This document shows, in pieces, positions 1 through 5,355 of a stretch of DNA of 5,355 nucleotides (its first letter is position 1; every line of letters starts with the position of its first letter). The stretch is from Gammaproteobacteria bacterium (GTDB lineage Bacteria > Pseudomonadota > Gammaproteobacteria > BMS3Bbin11). The position numbers were made by a program, and so were the translations under genes. The stretch is from the NCBI GenBank assembly GCA_030617565.1, contig JAUWVE010000108.1:1-5355 (forward strand), read 5' to 3'. The notes under the pieces were generated by a model. The model ran no database searches. It was not told the DNA's origin and saw only the letters and a list, made by a program, of their open reading frames with translations.

Positions 1-675
1 AAATCTCTTACACCCTATTGGCTGCCGCCGATACTCAGGCAGATACAATCCAGTGACAGTATTCAATTCTTCCCTGCCACCCGCCATCGTAGTATGCAGC
101 CTGACAATATGGGTGTGCACGGTCGAGTGAATCATACCATTCCTTTCAAACCCTTAAAGAATGGTTATATAGATCTCCCGAGCTTGAAGATTCAATACTT
201 TGACCCTGCAACAGGCAGGCTTGAGACGCTAGTACACCCTGCAAAAAAACCCTTTTCAGCTGGAATCATCAGCCGCCTGTTGGCCATTCTGCTGCTGGCT
301 GTAATTATTCTAACTCTGCTGGTCGCTATTTTTCGTCACTTGCGCAAACGAATCCGATACAGAAGACTGCATCAACAGGCTATGGAGCGTATTCGACAGG
401 CAAACACGCCCCGGGATGTAGTAACAGGCTTAAGACTAGCCGGGGTGGCCGAGGGCTGGCCTGCTAACCTAAGCCTGACTGACTGGCTGGCACGCTGGAA
501 AAAGAAATATCAATCCGACCCGGCACTTGATCAGACTCTAGAATCACTGGCATTGCTTCACTATGGAGATGAAAATGAAATGGACTCGCAGGAAAACAGG
601 CTAACAACGAATATCGACCTGGCTGAACTGGCTGGTCTTCTGGCTTCACCACGGCGGGCAGTAAAAAACGGATAG
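1..675 (+). CDS. batD: BatD-like protein, C-terminal part (5' end cut by window)
   Basis: The frame is open from base 1, so the first in-window ATG at 94 is internal and the true start lies to the left; 224 residues are visible before the TAG at 673. Residues about 50-80 form the end of an extracytoplasmic beta-rich domain with a GYIDLPSLKIQYFDPATG stretch, which resembles the repeated 'G..xlP.l...yfdp' pattern of BatD domains. One hydrophobic helix follows at about 88-111, then a basic stop-transfer stretch (RHLRKRIRYRR) and a cytoplasmic tail of about 105 residues. BatD proteins usually end a moxR/DUF58/batA/batB operon and were linked to aerotolerance in Bacteroides; their biochemical role is unclear. 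Those partners would lie left of the window. The stop is only 10 bp from the stop of the convergent cyclase gene. The family call rests on the pattern and topology of the C-terminal part only. Confidence 0.72.
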   Translation, partial: KSLTPYWLPPILRQIQSSDSIQFFPATRHRSMQPDNMGVHGRVNHTIPFKPLKNGYIDLPSLKIQYFDPATGRLETLVHPAKKPFSAGIISRLLAILLLAVIILTLLVAIFRHLRKRIRYRRLHQQAMERIRQANTPRDVVTGLRLAGVAEGWPANLSLTDWLARWKKKYQSDPALDQTLESLALLHYGDENEMDSQENRLTTNIDLAELAGLLASPRRAVKNG

Positions 676-685
676 CCGCATATAT

Positions 686-1465
686 CTATTTTCGACTTGT
701 TTGTCGACTTACCATCGAATCGTCGTACATTACCACATGCCCTTTGCCCATCCGTTTAGCATGATACATTGCTATATCCGCTTTACGTATTTCCGCCTCA
801 ATTTTATAGGTCTCAGAGCCCAGCAGATTTATACCCAGGCTGGAATCAAGTTGAAGACTCCTGTTCTTATATTTGATGGGTGCTGCCAGCGTAAGCTTGA
901 TTTTTTCTGCAAAGGCCATGGCTTCCTTCTCTGCTCTGTCATTCTCATCATTGAGTTGTTTTATCAGAACAATAAATTCATCCCCGCCAACTCTACTGAC
1001 AACATCCTCTTTCCTCATACCCTTTAGCAAGCGTTGTCCAGTTTCAACAAGTACGGCATCGCCTGCATCATGGCCATAGGTGTCATTTACAACTTTAAAT
1101 TCATCAAGATCGATCAGAATCAGGGCGGCATGAATGTGATGGCGGGCGCATTCTGCCAGCGTTTTTTCCATAGATTCCAGGAATACTCTGCGGTTTGGCA
1201 GGCCAGTAAGCGGGTCACTATAGGCCATTTCGGCAAGTTCGCTAATCGCCTCGTCACGTTCTCGCATGAATGGGTTTATTATCCAGTAAAAAATAATCGG
1301 TGAAGATATTAAAACCAGCAATATTACATTGAGTACAATTTCTGTTGCATGAGGGTAAGGATGTGGAAAGGCTTCCAACACAAGCATTATGAAGAATTCT
1401 ACCAGCGCAATGACGACCGCAATGCGTAGCATCACCTGTCGGATAGTAATCTTTGGATATTTCAT
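686..1465 (-). CDS. Membrane-bound diguanylate cyclase (GGDEF domain)
   Basis: Predicted to make cyclic di-GMP from two GTP at the inner membrane. From the ATG at 1465 it is 259 residues: two membrane helices at about 12-32 and 41-63 with a very short periplasmic loop, a brief linker, then one GGDEF domain. Hallmarks are DPLTGLPNRR at 84-93, DLDEFK with N127 for metal and GTP binding, the active-site GGDEF at 160-164, and the closing ADIAMYHAKRMGKG segment. RKED at 151-154 lies exactly five residues before the motif and is an intact RxxD inhibitory site, so product feedback is likely. There is no EAL domain and no recognisable ligand-binding sensor, so the input may be sensed by the two-helix module itself or may be a partner. 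A TTG at 1477, directly after an in-frame TGA, is the only longer start; neither start has a good Shine-Dalgarno sequence. I chose the ATG. Confidence 0.93.
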   Translation of the reverse strand: MKYPKITIRQVMLRIAVVIALVEFFIMLVLEAFPHPYPHATEIVLNVILLVLISSPIIFYWIINPFMRERDEAISELAEMAYSDPLTGLPNRRVFLESMEKTLAECARHHIHAALILIDLDEFKVVNDTYGHDAGDAVLVETGQRLLKGMRKEDVVSRVGGDEFIVLIKQLNDENDRAEKEAMAFAEKIKLTLAAPIKYKNRSLQLDSSLGINLLGSETYKIEAEIRKADIAMYHAKRMGKGHVVMYDDSMVSRQTSRK

Positions 1466-1533
1466 CTTTCTAAGCAATCACTGGTGTTGAAAAATTCATA
1501 GTCCTGATTACCTCTCGTTTCTGGTTTTTTCAT
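1462..1533 (-). CDS. Possible 23-residue leader ORF overlapping the cyclase start
   Basis: An ATG at 1533 opens a 23-codon frame beginning MKKPETRGN and ending DCLER. Its TGA (1464-1462) overlaps the preferred cyclase ATG as ATGA, the classic layout for translational coupling. The frame is open for about 18 more codons upstream but holds no earlier ATG, GTG or TTG. No Shine-Dalgarno sequence precedes the ATG. The peptide resembles nothing I recognise, and such a short frame can occur by chance. It is listed because the cyclase itself lacks a clear ribosome binding site. Confidence 0.18.
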   Translation of the reverse strand: MKKPETRGNQDYEFFNTSDCLER

Positions 1534-1559
1534 GAGATATAGAAGTGCACCCGAAATAG

Positions 1560-1587
1560 AGCATACGGTATTTAAAGTTTTCTTGAA
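1560..1587 (-). promoter_or_regulatory. Weak candidate promoter for the cyclase gene
   Basis: On the minus strand, TTCAAG (1587-1582) and TATGCT (1565-1560) are separated by 16 bp and lie about 95 bp upstream of the cyclase ATG, just past the mtfA stop. The -10 fits the sigma70 consensus fairly well; the -35 matches at only three of six positions. The gap of 133 bp between mtfA and the cyclase is the reason to expect a promoter here at all. Confidence 0.22.
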
Positions 1588-1598
1588 TTATTATTTTC

Positions 1599-2372
1599 TT
1601 AAGCCTGTTGCAACGGGTTCTGACGATAGTACAAAGACATCTCCCTGTATATACCCGGGTAGTGATCCTGTAAATATTCGGGTGCCATAAAAAAGTACTC
1701 TGACACCACGGCAAAAAACTCTGCAGGACTGTGGGCTGCATAGGGATCAATAGAGACATGATGACCGTGTTCCAGCTCTCTGAGCAAACGATCATATGCA
1801 CGGCTGAATATACGGGTCCAGTCCTCCCTTTTCATATCTTTATTTAGCACCGGCATTCCATTTGCGACACCGTTGAGCATATCCAGTTTATGGGCAAATT
1901 CATGCAGTACAACGTTCGACCCGGTGTGACGAGCATCCTGCCTGTGCGGATCTGCATCTGCCCATGAAAGGATGACCGGCCCTTTGCCCCATGCCTCACC
2001 GCCAAGCGCTCGCTCTGAACTGTGCAGCACTCCTGCATCATCAACGTGTTCATAATCAACGATAAAGGCATCCGGGTATACAATGACCTCATGCCAACCG
2101 TCAAAGTCACTAAAATTTCTATTTAGAATCAGCAGACAGGCCTGGGCAGCAATCTGCACTATCATTTTCTCAGACAGGTCCATCCCTGCTGCCGCTGTAA
2201 ACTTTTTTTCATGCAGGAAAAGTCCTGTCAGCTTACGCAACCGGGTAAGCTGTTGAGTGCTGAGTCGATTTAACAACGAAAGACCGCTGATACTCTGTTG
2301 CCAGAGCTGAAATGGGATACGTGTATTGCGCAGCACCGTAGACCGATACCAGCGTTTAAGATTATTTAACAA
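1599..2372 (-). CDS. mtfA: MtfA-like zinc metallopeptidase (peptidase family M90)
   Basis: A cytosolic zinc-dependent peptidase. In E. coli, MtfA is an aminopeptidase that binds the repressor Mlc and so affects ptsG and glucose uptake. This protein has 257 residues against 265 in E. coli. The catalytic HEFAH is at 157-161 (zinc ligands H157 and H161, base E158), and E218 in AEFFAV is the likely third ligand, close to the family spacing. The SEYFFMAPEYL segment after it, and the WHEVIVYP and GEAWGKGPVILSW segments before it, also fit the family. There is no signal peptide or membrane helix. The start is a TTG at 2372 preceded by GAGAAAG; the frame is open back to a TAG at 2432-2430 but offers no ATG, GTG or TTG there. 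It lies 65 bp after the cytochrome/DsbC gene with no visible terminator between them. No Mlc or PTS gene is in the window, so the regulatory role from E. coli should not be assumed. Confidence 0.93.
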   Translation of the reverse strand: MLNNLKRWYRSTVLRNTRIPFQLWQQSISGLSLLNRLSTQQLTRLRKLTGLFLHEKKFTAAAGMDLSEKMIVQIAAQACLLILNRNFSDFDGWHEVIVYPDAFIVDYEHVDDAGVLHSSERALGGEAWGKGPVILSWADADPHRQDARHTGSNVVLHEFAHKLDMLNGVANGMPVLNKDMKREDWTRIFSRAYDRLLRELEHGHHVSIDPYAAHSPAEFFAVVSEYFFMAPEYLQDHYPGIYREMSLYYRQNPLQQA

Positions 2373-2437
2373 AGCTTTCTCAATGGCTCCCAGGTTATTT
2401 GAATAAGAAAAGCCATCCTCGACATCCGACTATCGTT

Positions 2438-3562
2438 TTATTTTTTCTGAGTAACTCTTTCAATAATTTTTTGCGCAGGAACATACCCGCTTATCAAAGA
2501 TCCATCGGGTAGATAACTTGTCGGTGTTCCCTGCACACCCACCTTCTTACCCAGCACAAAACCTGCTCGAAGAACCTTGTCAGCACCGCAGCTTCCATTT
2601 TCCAACTTACCCTTGCTAACACCCATTGCGATATTCATTGCCTTGTTTCGATCTTCCGAACACCAGACCGAGAGCATCTCTTTATATCCCGGACCTTTAT
2701 TCCCCCCCCTGGGAAAGGGTATATAGCGCACGCTCACACCCGCTTTCTGCAAGTGCGGAACTTCCTTGTGGAATTTCTTGCAATAAGGACAACTGGTATC
2801 AGAAAAAATACTGATAGCTGCTTTTTCTTTACCCTCTGCCCTGAATATTACACTATCATTTTCAGGAAATGATCTTAGCAGGGGAATATTTTCTCTGACC
2901 TGTGCCTGCCGAGTAAGGTTGATACCATTCTTAAGATCCAGAAGATTACCAATCAGGGCATACTCTCCATTTTCCGTAACGTAGACATACTTACCGCCTA
3001 TCCGGACCTGGTAGAGCCCATTTACAGGTGTCTTTTCAGGTGTACTGATAGCACTGCCGGGTAAAATTTTTTGCAAATTGACTATGCGGGGATCTGTGAT
3101 GGTCTTTTTGTCACTTACATTCTTTCCAGCAGAGACTTTCTCCTGTTGAGGAAATGGATTCCGTTCCAGCCACGCGGAGTAAACTTTATCGTCCCATTTA
3201 GACTGGAAAAAGGCGATAACATCCAATGTCTGCCTGGCATCAATCTTGTCTTTAAATGCCGGCATGACACCGCCGAGCTTAATGCCCCCATCCCGGATCG
3301 TATTAGCCAAAACTTTTATCGAGTGGTGCCAGGCGTGTGCGGTGCCATTAATTGGTGGCGGTGGATATTTCCCATTGCTGTCTTTTTTACGCCAGTTTTC
3401 GGTCCCCTCTGCATTTGTCTTGTGACATTCGGCACAGTGACTTGCATATAAGCCTGCTCCTCTGGTTACCTGATCGTCTGAATACCATCTTGCTGCAGCA
3501 AATGACAGGCCGGGAACAAGCAGATATCCAGAAAAGAGTAATAAAAATGTTTTCCGGATCAT
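2438..3562 (-). CDS. Secreted cytochrome c-DsbC fusion (haem-linked disulfide isomerase)
   Basis: A 374-residue periplasmic protein with two modules in one uninterrupted frame. Residues 1-24 are a Sec signal peptide (MIRKTF, hydrophobic core, cleavage near FAAA). Residues about 28-125 are a class I monohaem cytochrome c: CAECH at 43-47 binds haem, M100 in GGVMPAF is the likely distal ligand, and YPPPPINGTAHAWHH is typical of one cytochrome c subgroup. After a polar linker (about 130-155), residues 158-225 match the DsbC/DsbG dimerisation domain, and 245-372 match the thioredoxin-fold catalytic domain. The active site is C258-PY-C261 (CGYC in E. coli DsbC), the cis-proline motif is GTP at 345-347, and C301/C325 correspond to the second structural disulfide. 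DsbC isomerises wrong disulfides as a V-shaped dimer kept reduced by DsbD; here a dimer would carry two haems. The ATG at 3562 lacks a clear ribosome binding site. The domain calls are firm; the function of the fusion is inference. Confidence 0.93.
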   Translation of the reverse strand: MIRKTFLLLFSGYLLVPGLSFAAARWYSDDQVTRGAGLYASHCAECHKTNAEGTENWRKKDSNGKYPPPPINGTAHAWHHSIKVLANTIRDGGIKLGGVMPAFKDKIDARQTLDVIAFFQSKWDDKVYSAWLERNPFPQQEKVSAGKNVSDKKTITDPRIVNLQKILPGSAISTPEKTPVNGLYQVRIGGKYVYVTENGEYALIGNLLDLKNGINLTRQAQVRENIPLLRSFPENDSVIFRAEGKEKAAISIFSDTSCPYCKKFHKEVPHLQKAGVSVRYIPFPRGGNKGPGYKEMLSVWCSEDRNKAMNIAMGVSKGKLENGSCGADKVLRAGFVLGKKVGVQGTPTSYLPDGSLISGYVPAQKIIERVTQKK

Positions 3563-3619
3563 AGAGGAAGCCCAGGTTTACGGGTAAGTGTGAAAGCTCA
3601 AATGTACTAAGCTGTAGTG

Positions 3620-4009
3620 TCAGGATCCAATCGCGTCACGGACTTTCATCAAACGACCTCGTACCTCGGTTGCCAGTGCAGGAACAGCTGGATTGTCGAC
3701 CAGCGCAAGAACAGCGGATGGATCCATAAACGCAACGGTAACACTGCCATCTTCTTCCTCTCTGACGACAACGTTGCAGGGTAACAAAAGTCCAATATCG
3801 GGTTCAGCTTCCATCGCCTGGTTAGCCAGCACCGGGTTGCAGGCGCCGAGTATAATGTACGGGCGCTTATCTATATCCAGCTTGTTTTTTAAAACCGCAC
3901 TGACATCAATTTCAGTCAGTACGCCGAAGCCCTGTTCCTGTAAAGCATCAGTGACGGCGGCTACCGTCTCGTCATAGGATTTACTGGTAGTGGTTGAAAA
4001 AGCGTACAT
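3620..4009 (-). CDS. DUF302 family protein
   Basis: A 129-residue protein that is one complete DUF302 domain and little else. Diagnostic segments are LQEQGFGVLTEIDV near 23-36, LKNKL at 40-44, YIILGACNP at 51-59 and IGLLLPCNVVV at 72-82, followed by MDP at 95-97. The family is a small alpha/beta fold found singly or as a dimer; no biochemical function is established. Two cysteines, C57 in GACNP and C78 in LPCN, sit in the most conserved segments. There is no signal peptide, so it is probably cytosolic. The ATG at 4009 is well supported by AAGGAG seven bases upstream. A likely promoter lies about 95 bp upstream. The cytochrome/DsbC gene follows 57 bp downstream and may be cotranscribed. DUF302 genes are often found near sulfur and redox genes, but no role can be claimed here. 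Confidence 0.93.
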   Translation of the reverse strand: MYAFSTTTSKSYDETVAAVTDALQEQGFGVLTEIDVSAVLKNKLDIDKRPYIILGACNPVLANQAMEAEPDIGLLLPCNVVVREEEDGSVTVAFMDPSAVLALVDNPAVPALATEVRGRLMKVRDAIGS

Positions 4010-4016
4010 GTATTAT

Positions 4017-4022
4017 CTCCTT
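4017..4022 (-). promoter_or_regulatory. Ribosome binding site of the DUF302 gene
   Basis: AAGGAG on the minus strand, seven bases before the ATG at 4009. It is the strongest Shine-Dalgarno sequence in the window and fixes this start codon. Confidence 0.85.
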
Positions 4023-4040
4023 AACATTATTCGAGTTGCC

Positions 4041-4068
4041 CTTAAGTGTTGACCTTATTCGACTTAAG
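4041..4068. repeat. Inverted repeat in the DUF302 leader
   Basis: CTTAAGT (4041-4047) and ACTTAAG (4062-4068) are perfect 7-bp inverted arms around a 14-bp loop. They lie between the likely promoter and the ribosome binding site, so they fall in the 5' untranslated RNA. TTATTCGA also occurs twice as a direct repeat (4027-4034 and 4055-4062), 28 bp apart. The arms could be a regulator binding site or an RNA hairpin. CTTAAG is itself a palindrome, so chance pairing of two copies is possible. Confidence 0.35.
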
Positions 4069-4101
4069 CCACATGAGTATTGTAAAAAATCAATAACACT
4101 A

Positions 4102-4107
4102 ATTATA
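4102..4107 (-). promoter_or_regulatory. Candidate -10 element upstream of DUF302
   Basis: A perfect TATAAT on the minus strand, with transcription expected to start near 4095 and give a leader of about 85 bases. The hexamer 17 bp upstream is TCCTGA, a poor -35, so the promoter may need an activator or may be weak. It is the only strong -10 between the phospholipase D stop and the DUF302 start. Confidence 0.5.
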
Positions 4108-4115
4108 CCCGCAGT

Positions 4116-4130
4116 TCCTGAAAATCAGGA
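4116..4130. repeat. Palindrome TCCTGA-AAA-TCAGGA at the -35 position
   Basis: Perfect 6-bp arms around a 3-bp AAA spacer. It lies about 60 bp after the phospholipase D stop and covers the -35 region of the promoter at 4102. There is no T-run on either side, so a rho-independent terminator is unlikely; a binding site for a dimeric regulator fits the position better. No known operator consensus is recognised. Confidence 0.4.
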
Positions 4131-4191
4131 TAGATTCCTAATAAACTTACGGTTGGTAAACTAACAGGCTCCATTGCCCTGCTGCAGTACG

Positions 4192-5355
4192 TCAAAGCTG
4201 AGAGTCGTCGGGAACTATTGCCAGCAAATCGGCTTCTGCGCGTCGGCCTTTGGAAGTCATGGGCTCTTTCTCCAGTTCCGAAGTAACTATGCCATCCTCG
4301 ACCGTGATCCACTCGACTGATCCATCATCCTTCAGGATGACCTGCCAGCTATTTCCTGCCGCCATATCATTCTCGATACTTTCGGCCACGGCCCTGGCCA
4401 GGGTCTTGCTCTCGACCAGCAAACCCGTCTCAGTATTAAGGTTGACGGAGCGGGGATCGAGATTGAAAGAACCTACAAAGGTATGCTTGCGATCAAACAC
4501 CATGGTCTTGGCATGCAGGCCAAAAATCGTCTTGTATTTCTTCAACTCTGCTTCGGTAAAAATGGCACGTTCAGACTTCGCATCCGGTCGCATTTCGTAG
4601 AGCTCGGCTCCGGTTTTCAGCAGCTTTTTGCGTTGCTTGCGATAGCCGACAAAGGCCGACAGGTGATTGTTCGCGGCCATGGAGTTGGTCGCCAGTTTGA
4701 CCTTGACTCCCCTCTCCTGCGCGGCAGTGAGGGCTTTGAAACCGCCATCCAGCAGGATCAAATAGGCACTCTGAATATGCATTTCTTCACTCGATTCGTC
4801 AGCAAGGCGACCCAGCGTGACGCCGGTACGATCAAGCTCGGCATGGGTTTGTGTCTTGCCATCAAGCTCCGGCACTGCATCAACCAGTAGCCTTGCCTTA
4901 CCCCATAAAAGTTTCTTTTCAAGTTCTGCCATCTCAACGTCAATTTTCTTCGGCTCATCATAGAAACCCGGCGGGTAGCTCGAGGAACTAGTCGAAAACT
5001 TATCAAGCGACCCTCTCATAGCCTGGGTCTGTTCCTGAGTAGGCAGCGGGGTAACTACCTGCTCGATGGGCACCGTCCAGTCACTGTTCCAGTACAGGTC
5101 GAAGGCTTCTCCCGTGGTATTCACCACCGGCCCCAGTGCCAGCAGGTCACGACTGCGGTTTACAAAGGGTCCCGGATATTCAAAATACTCATTGCCGATA
5201 TTGCGTCCACCGAGAATGGCGATGCTGCCATCGACCACATACAACTTGTTGTGCATACGGCGGTTGAGCACTCTCAGGTCGGCAACATAGTCGACCCAGC
5301 GCATCACCAGGGACTTATGTTTCGGGCCAAAGGGCTTGTACAGGCGCAGCTCGAT
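4192..5355 (-). CDS. clsC: ClsC-like cardiolipin synthase, phospholipase D family (5' end cut by window)
   Basis: The frame runs off the right edge; 387 residues are visible and the GTG at 5307 is internal, because the conserved RLYKPFG segment lies before it. Two HxKxxxxD motifs are present: H35-K37-D42, followed by GGRNIGNEYF, and H281-K283-D288, followed by GSFNLDPRS. Together they form one phospholipase D active site working through a phosphohistidine intermediate. The LNRRMHNK and GGRNIGNEYF context is typical of ClsC (YmdC), which in E. coli makes cardiolipin from phosphatidylglycerol and phosphatidylethanolamine with YmdB. E. coli ClsC is 473 residues, so about 85 are probably missing. 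No YmdB gene is visible. The gene is GC-richer by eye than the cytochrome gene. A 182-bp gap with its own promoter separates it from DUF302, so they are probably separate units. Another phospholipase D-type transferase is possible but less likely. Confidence 0.88.
   Translation of the reverse strand: MELRLYKPFGPKHKSLVMRWVDYVADLRVLNRRMHNKLYVVDGSIAILGGRNIGNEYFEYPGPFVNRSRDLLALGPVVNTTGEAFDLYWNSDWTVPIEQVVTPLPTQEQTQAMRGSLDKFSTSSSSYPPGFYDEPKKIDVEMAELEKKLLWGKARLLVDAVPELDGKTQTHAELDRTGVTLGRLADESSEEMHIQSAYLILLDGGFKALTAAQERGVKVKLATNSMAANNHLSAFVGYRKQRKKLLKTGAELYEMRPDAKSERAIFTEAELKKYKTIFGLHAKTMVFDRKHTFVGSFNLDPRSVNLNTETGLLVESKTLARAVAESIENDMAAGNSWQVILKDDGSVEWITVEDGIVTSELEKEPMTSKGRRAEADLLAIVPDDSQL

Noticed and set aside
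692..707. TCGAC-TTGTTT-GTCGA hairpin between the convergent batD-like and cyclase genes as a bidirectional terminator
   Set aside because: The stem is only 5 bp, it lies inside the last codons of the cyclase gene, and no T-run follows on either strand.
1508..1801. Minus-strand open frame of 97 codons overlapping the 3' end of mtfA
   Set aside because: Most of it is a different frame of the conserved MtfA C-terminus; the part beyond mtfA has no start signal or recognisable content.
3071..3451. Plus-strand open frame of 126 codons inside the cytochrome/DsbC gene
   Set aside because: It is antisense to the haem-binding and linker regions of a clear gene, with no ribosome binding site or family signature.
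4049..4054. TTGACC as a plus-strand -35 box
   Set aside because: No acceptable -10 lies 16-18 bp downstream and there is no plus-strand gene for it to serve.
4116..4130. Palindrome as terminator of the phospholipase D gene
   Set aside because: The stem is 6 bp and no run of T follows on the minus strand; its position over a -35 region fits an operator better.
4483..4890. Plus-strand open frame of 135 codons inside the phospholipase D gene
   Set aside because: It overlaps the conserved HKD coding region on the other strand and its translation shows no recognisable domain; it is an antisense shadow.
5305..5307. GTG as the start of the phospholipase D gene
   Set aside because: The frame continues to the window edge with residues (RLYKPFG) that belong to the conserved ClsC domain, so the true start is outside.

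Overview
The window looks like a piece of a gammaproteobacterial chromosome. MtfA, a ClsC-type phospholipase D protein, a DsbC-like disulfide isomerase and a BatD C-terminus are a combination typical of that class. The c-type cytochrome shows a periplasm with haem maturation and a respiratory lifestyle. Base composition is moderate and uneven by eye: the cytochrome/DsbC gene is AT-richer and the phospholipase D gene GC-richer. I cannot name a genus. No tRNA, rRNA, insertion sequence, phage gene or CRISPR array is visible, and no gene-free stretch exceeds 300 bases.

Layout. Positions 1-675 (+) hold the C-terminal part of a BatD-like aerotolerance protein, cut by the left window edge. Everything else is on the minus strand. 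Read in its own direction from the right edge it is: a ClsC-like cardiolipin synthase (4192-5355, start outside the window); a 182-bp intergenic region with a likely promoter, a palindrome and an inverted repeat; a DUF302 protein (3620-4009); a secreted cytochrome c fused to a full DsbC-like isomerase (2438-3562); an MtfA-like zinc peptidase (1599-2372); and a two-helix membrane diguanylate cyclase (686-1465). The batD-like gene and the cyclase gene converge with only 10 bp between their stop codons.

How the genes may work together. DUF302 and the cytochrome/DsbC gene are 57 bp apart, and the second has no obvious promoter or strong ribosome binding site of its own, so they may share the promoter near 4102. 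The mtfA-like gene follows 65 bp later. Envelope themes recur (membrane lipid synthesis, periplasmic thiol redox, membrane c-di-GMP signalling), but the genes do not form one recognised pathway.

The most unusual object is the one-ORF fusion of a monohaem cytochrome c (CAECH) with both the dimerisation and catalytic domains of DsbC (CPYC). It suggests a periplasmic enzyme in which thiol-disulfide chemistry is wired to a haem. The rest are ordinary members of known families.
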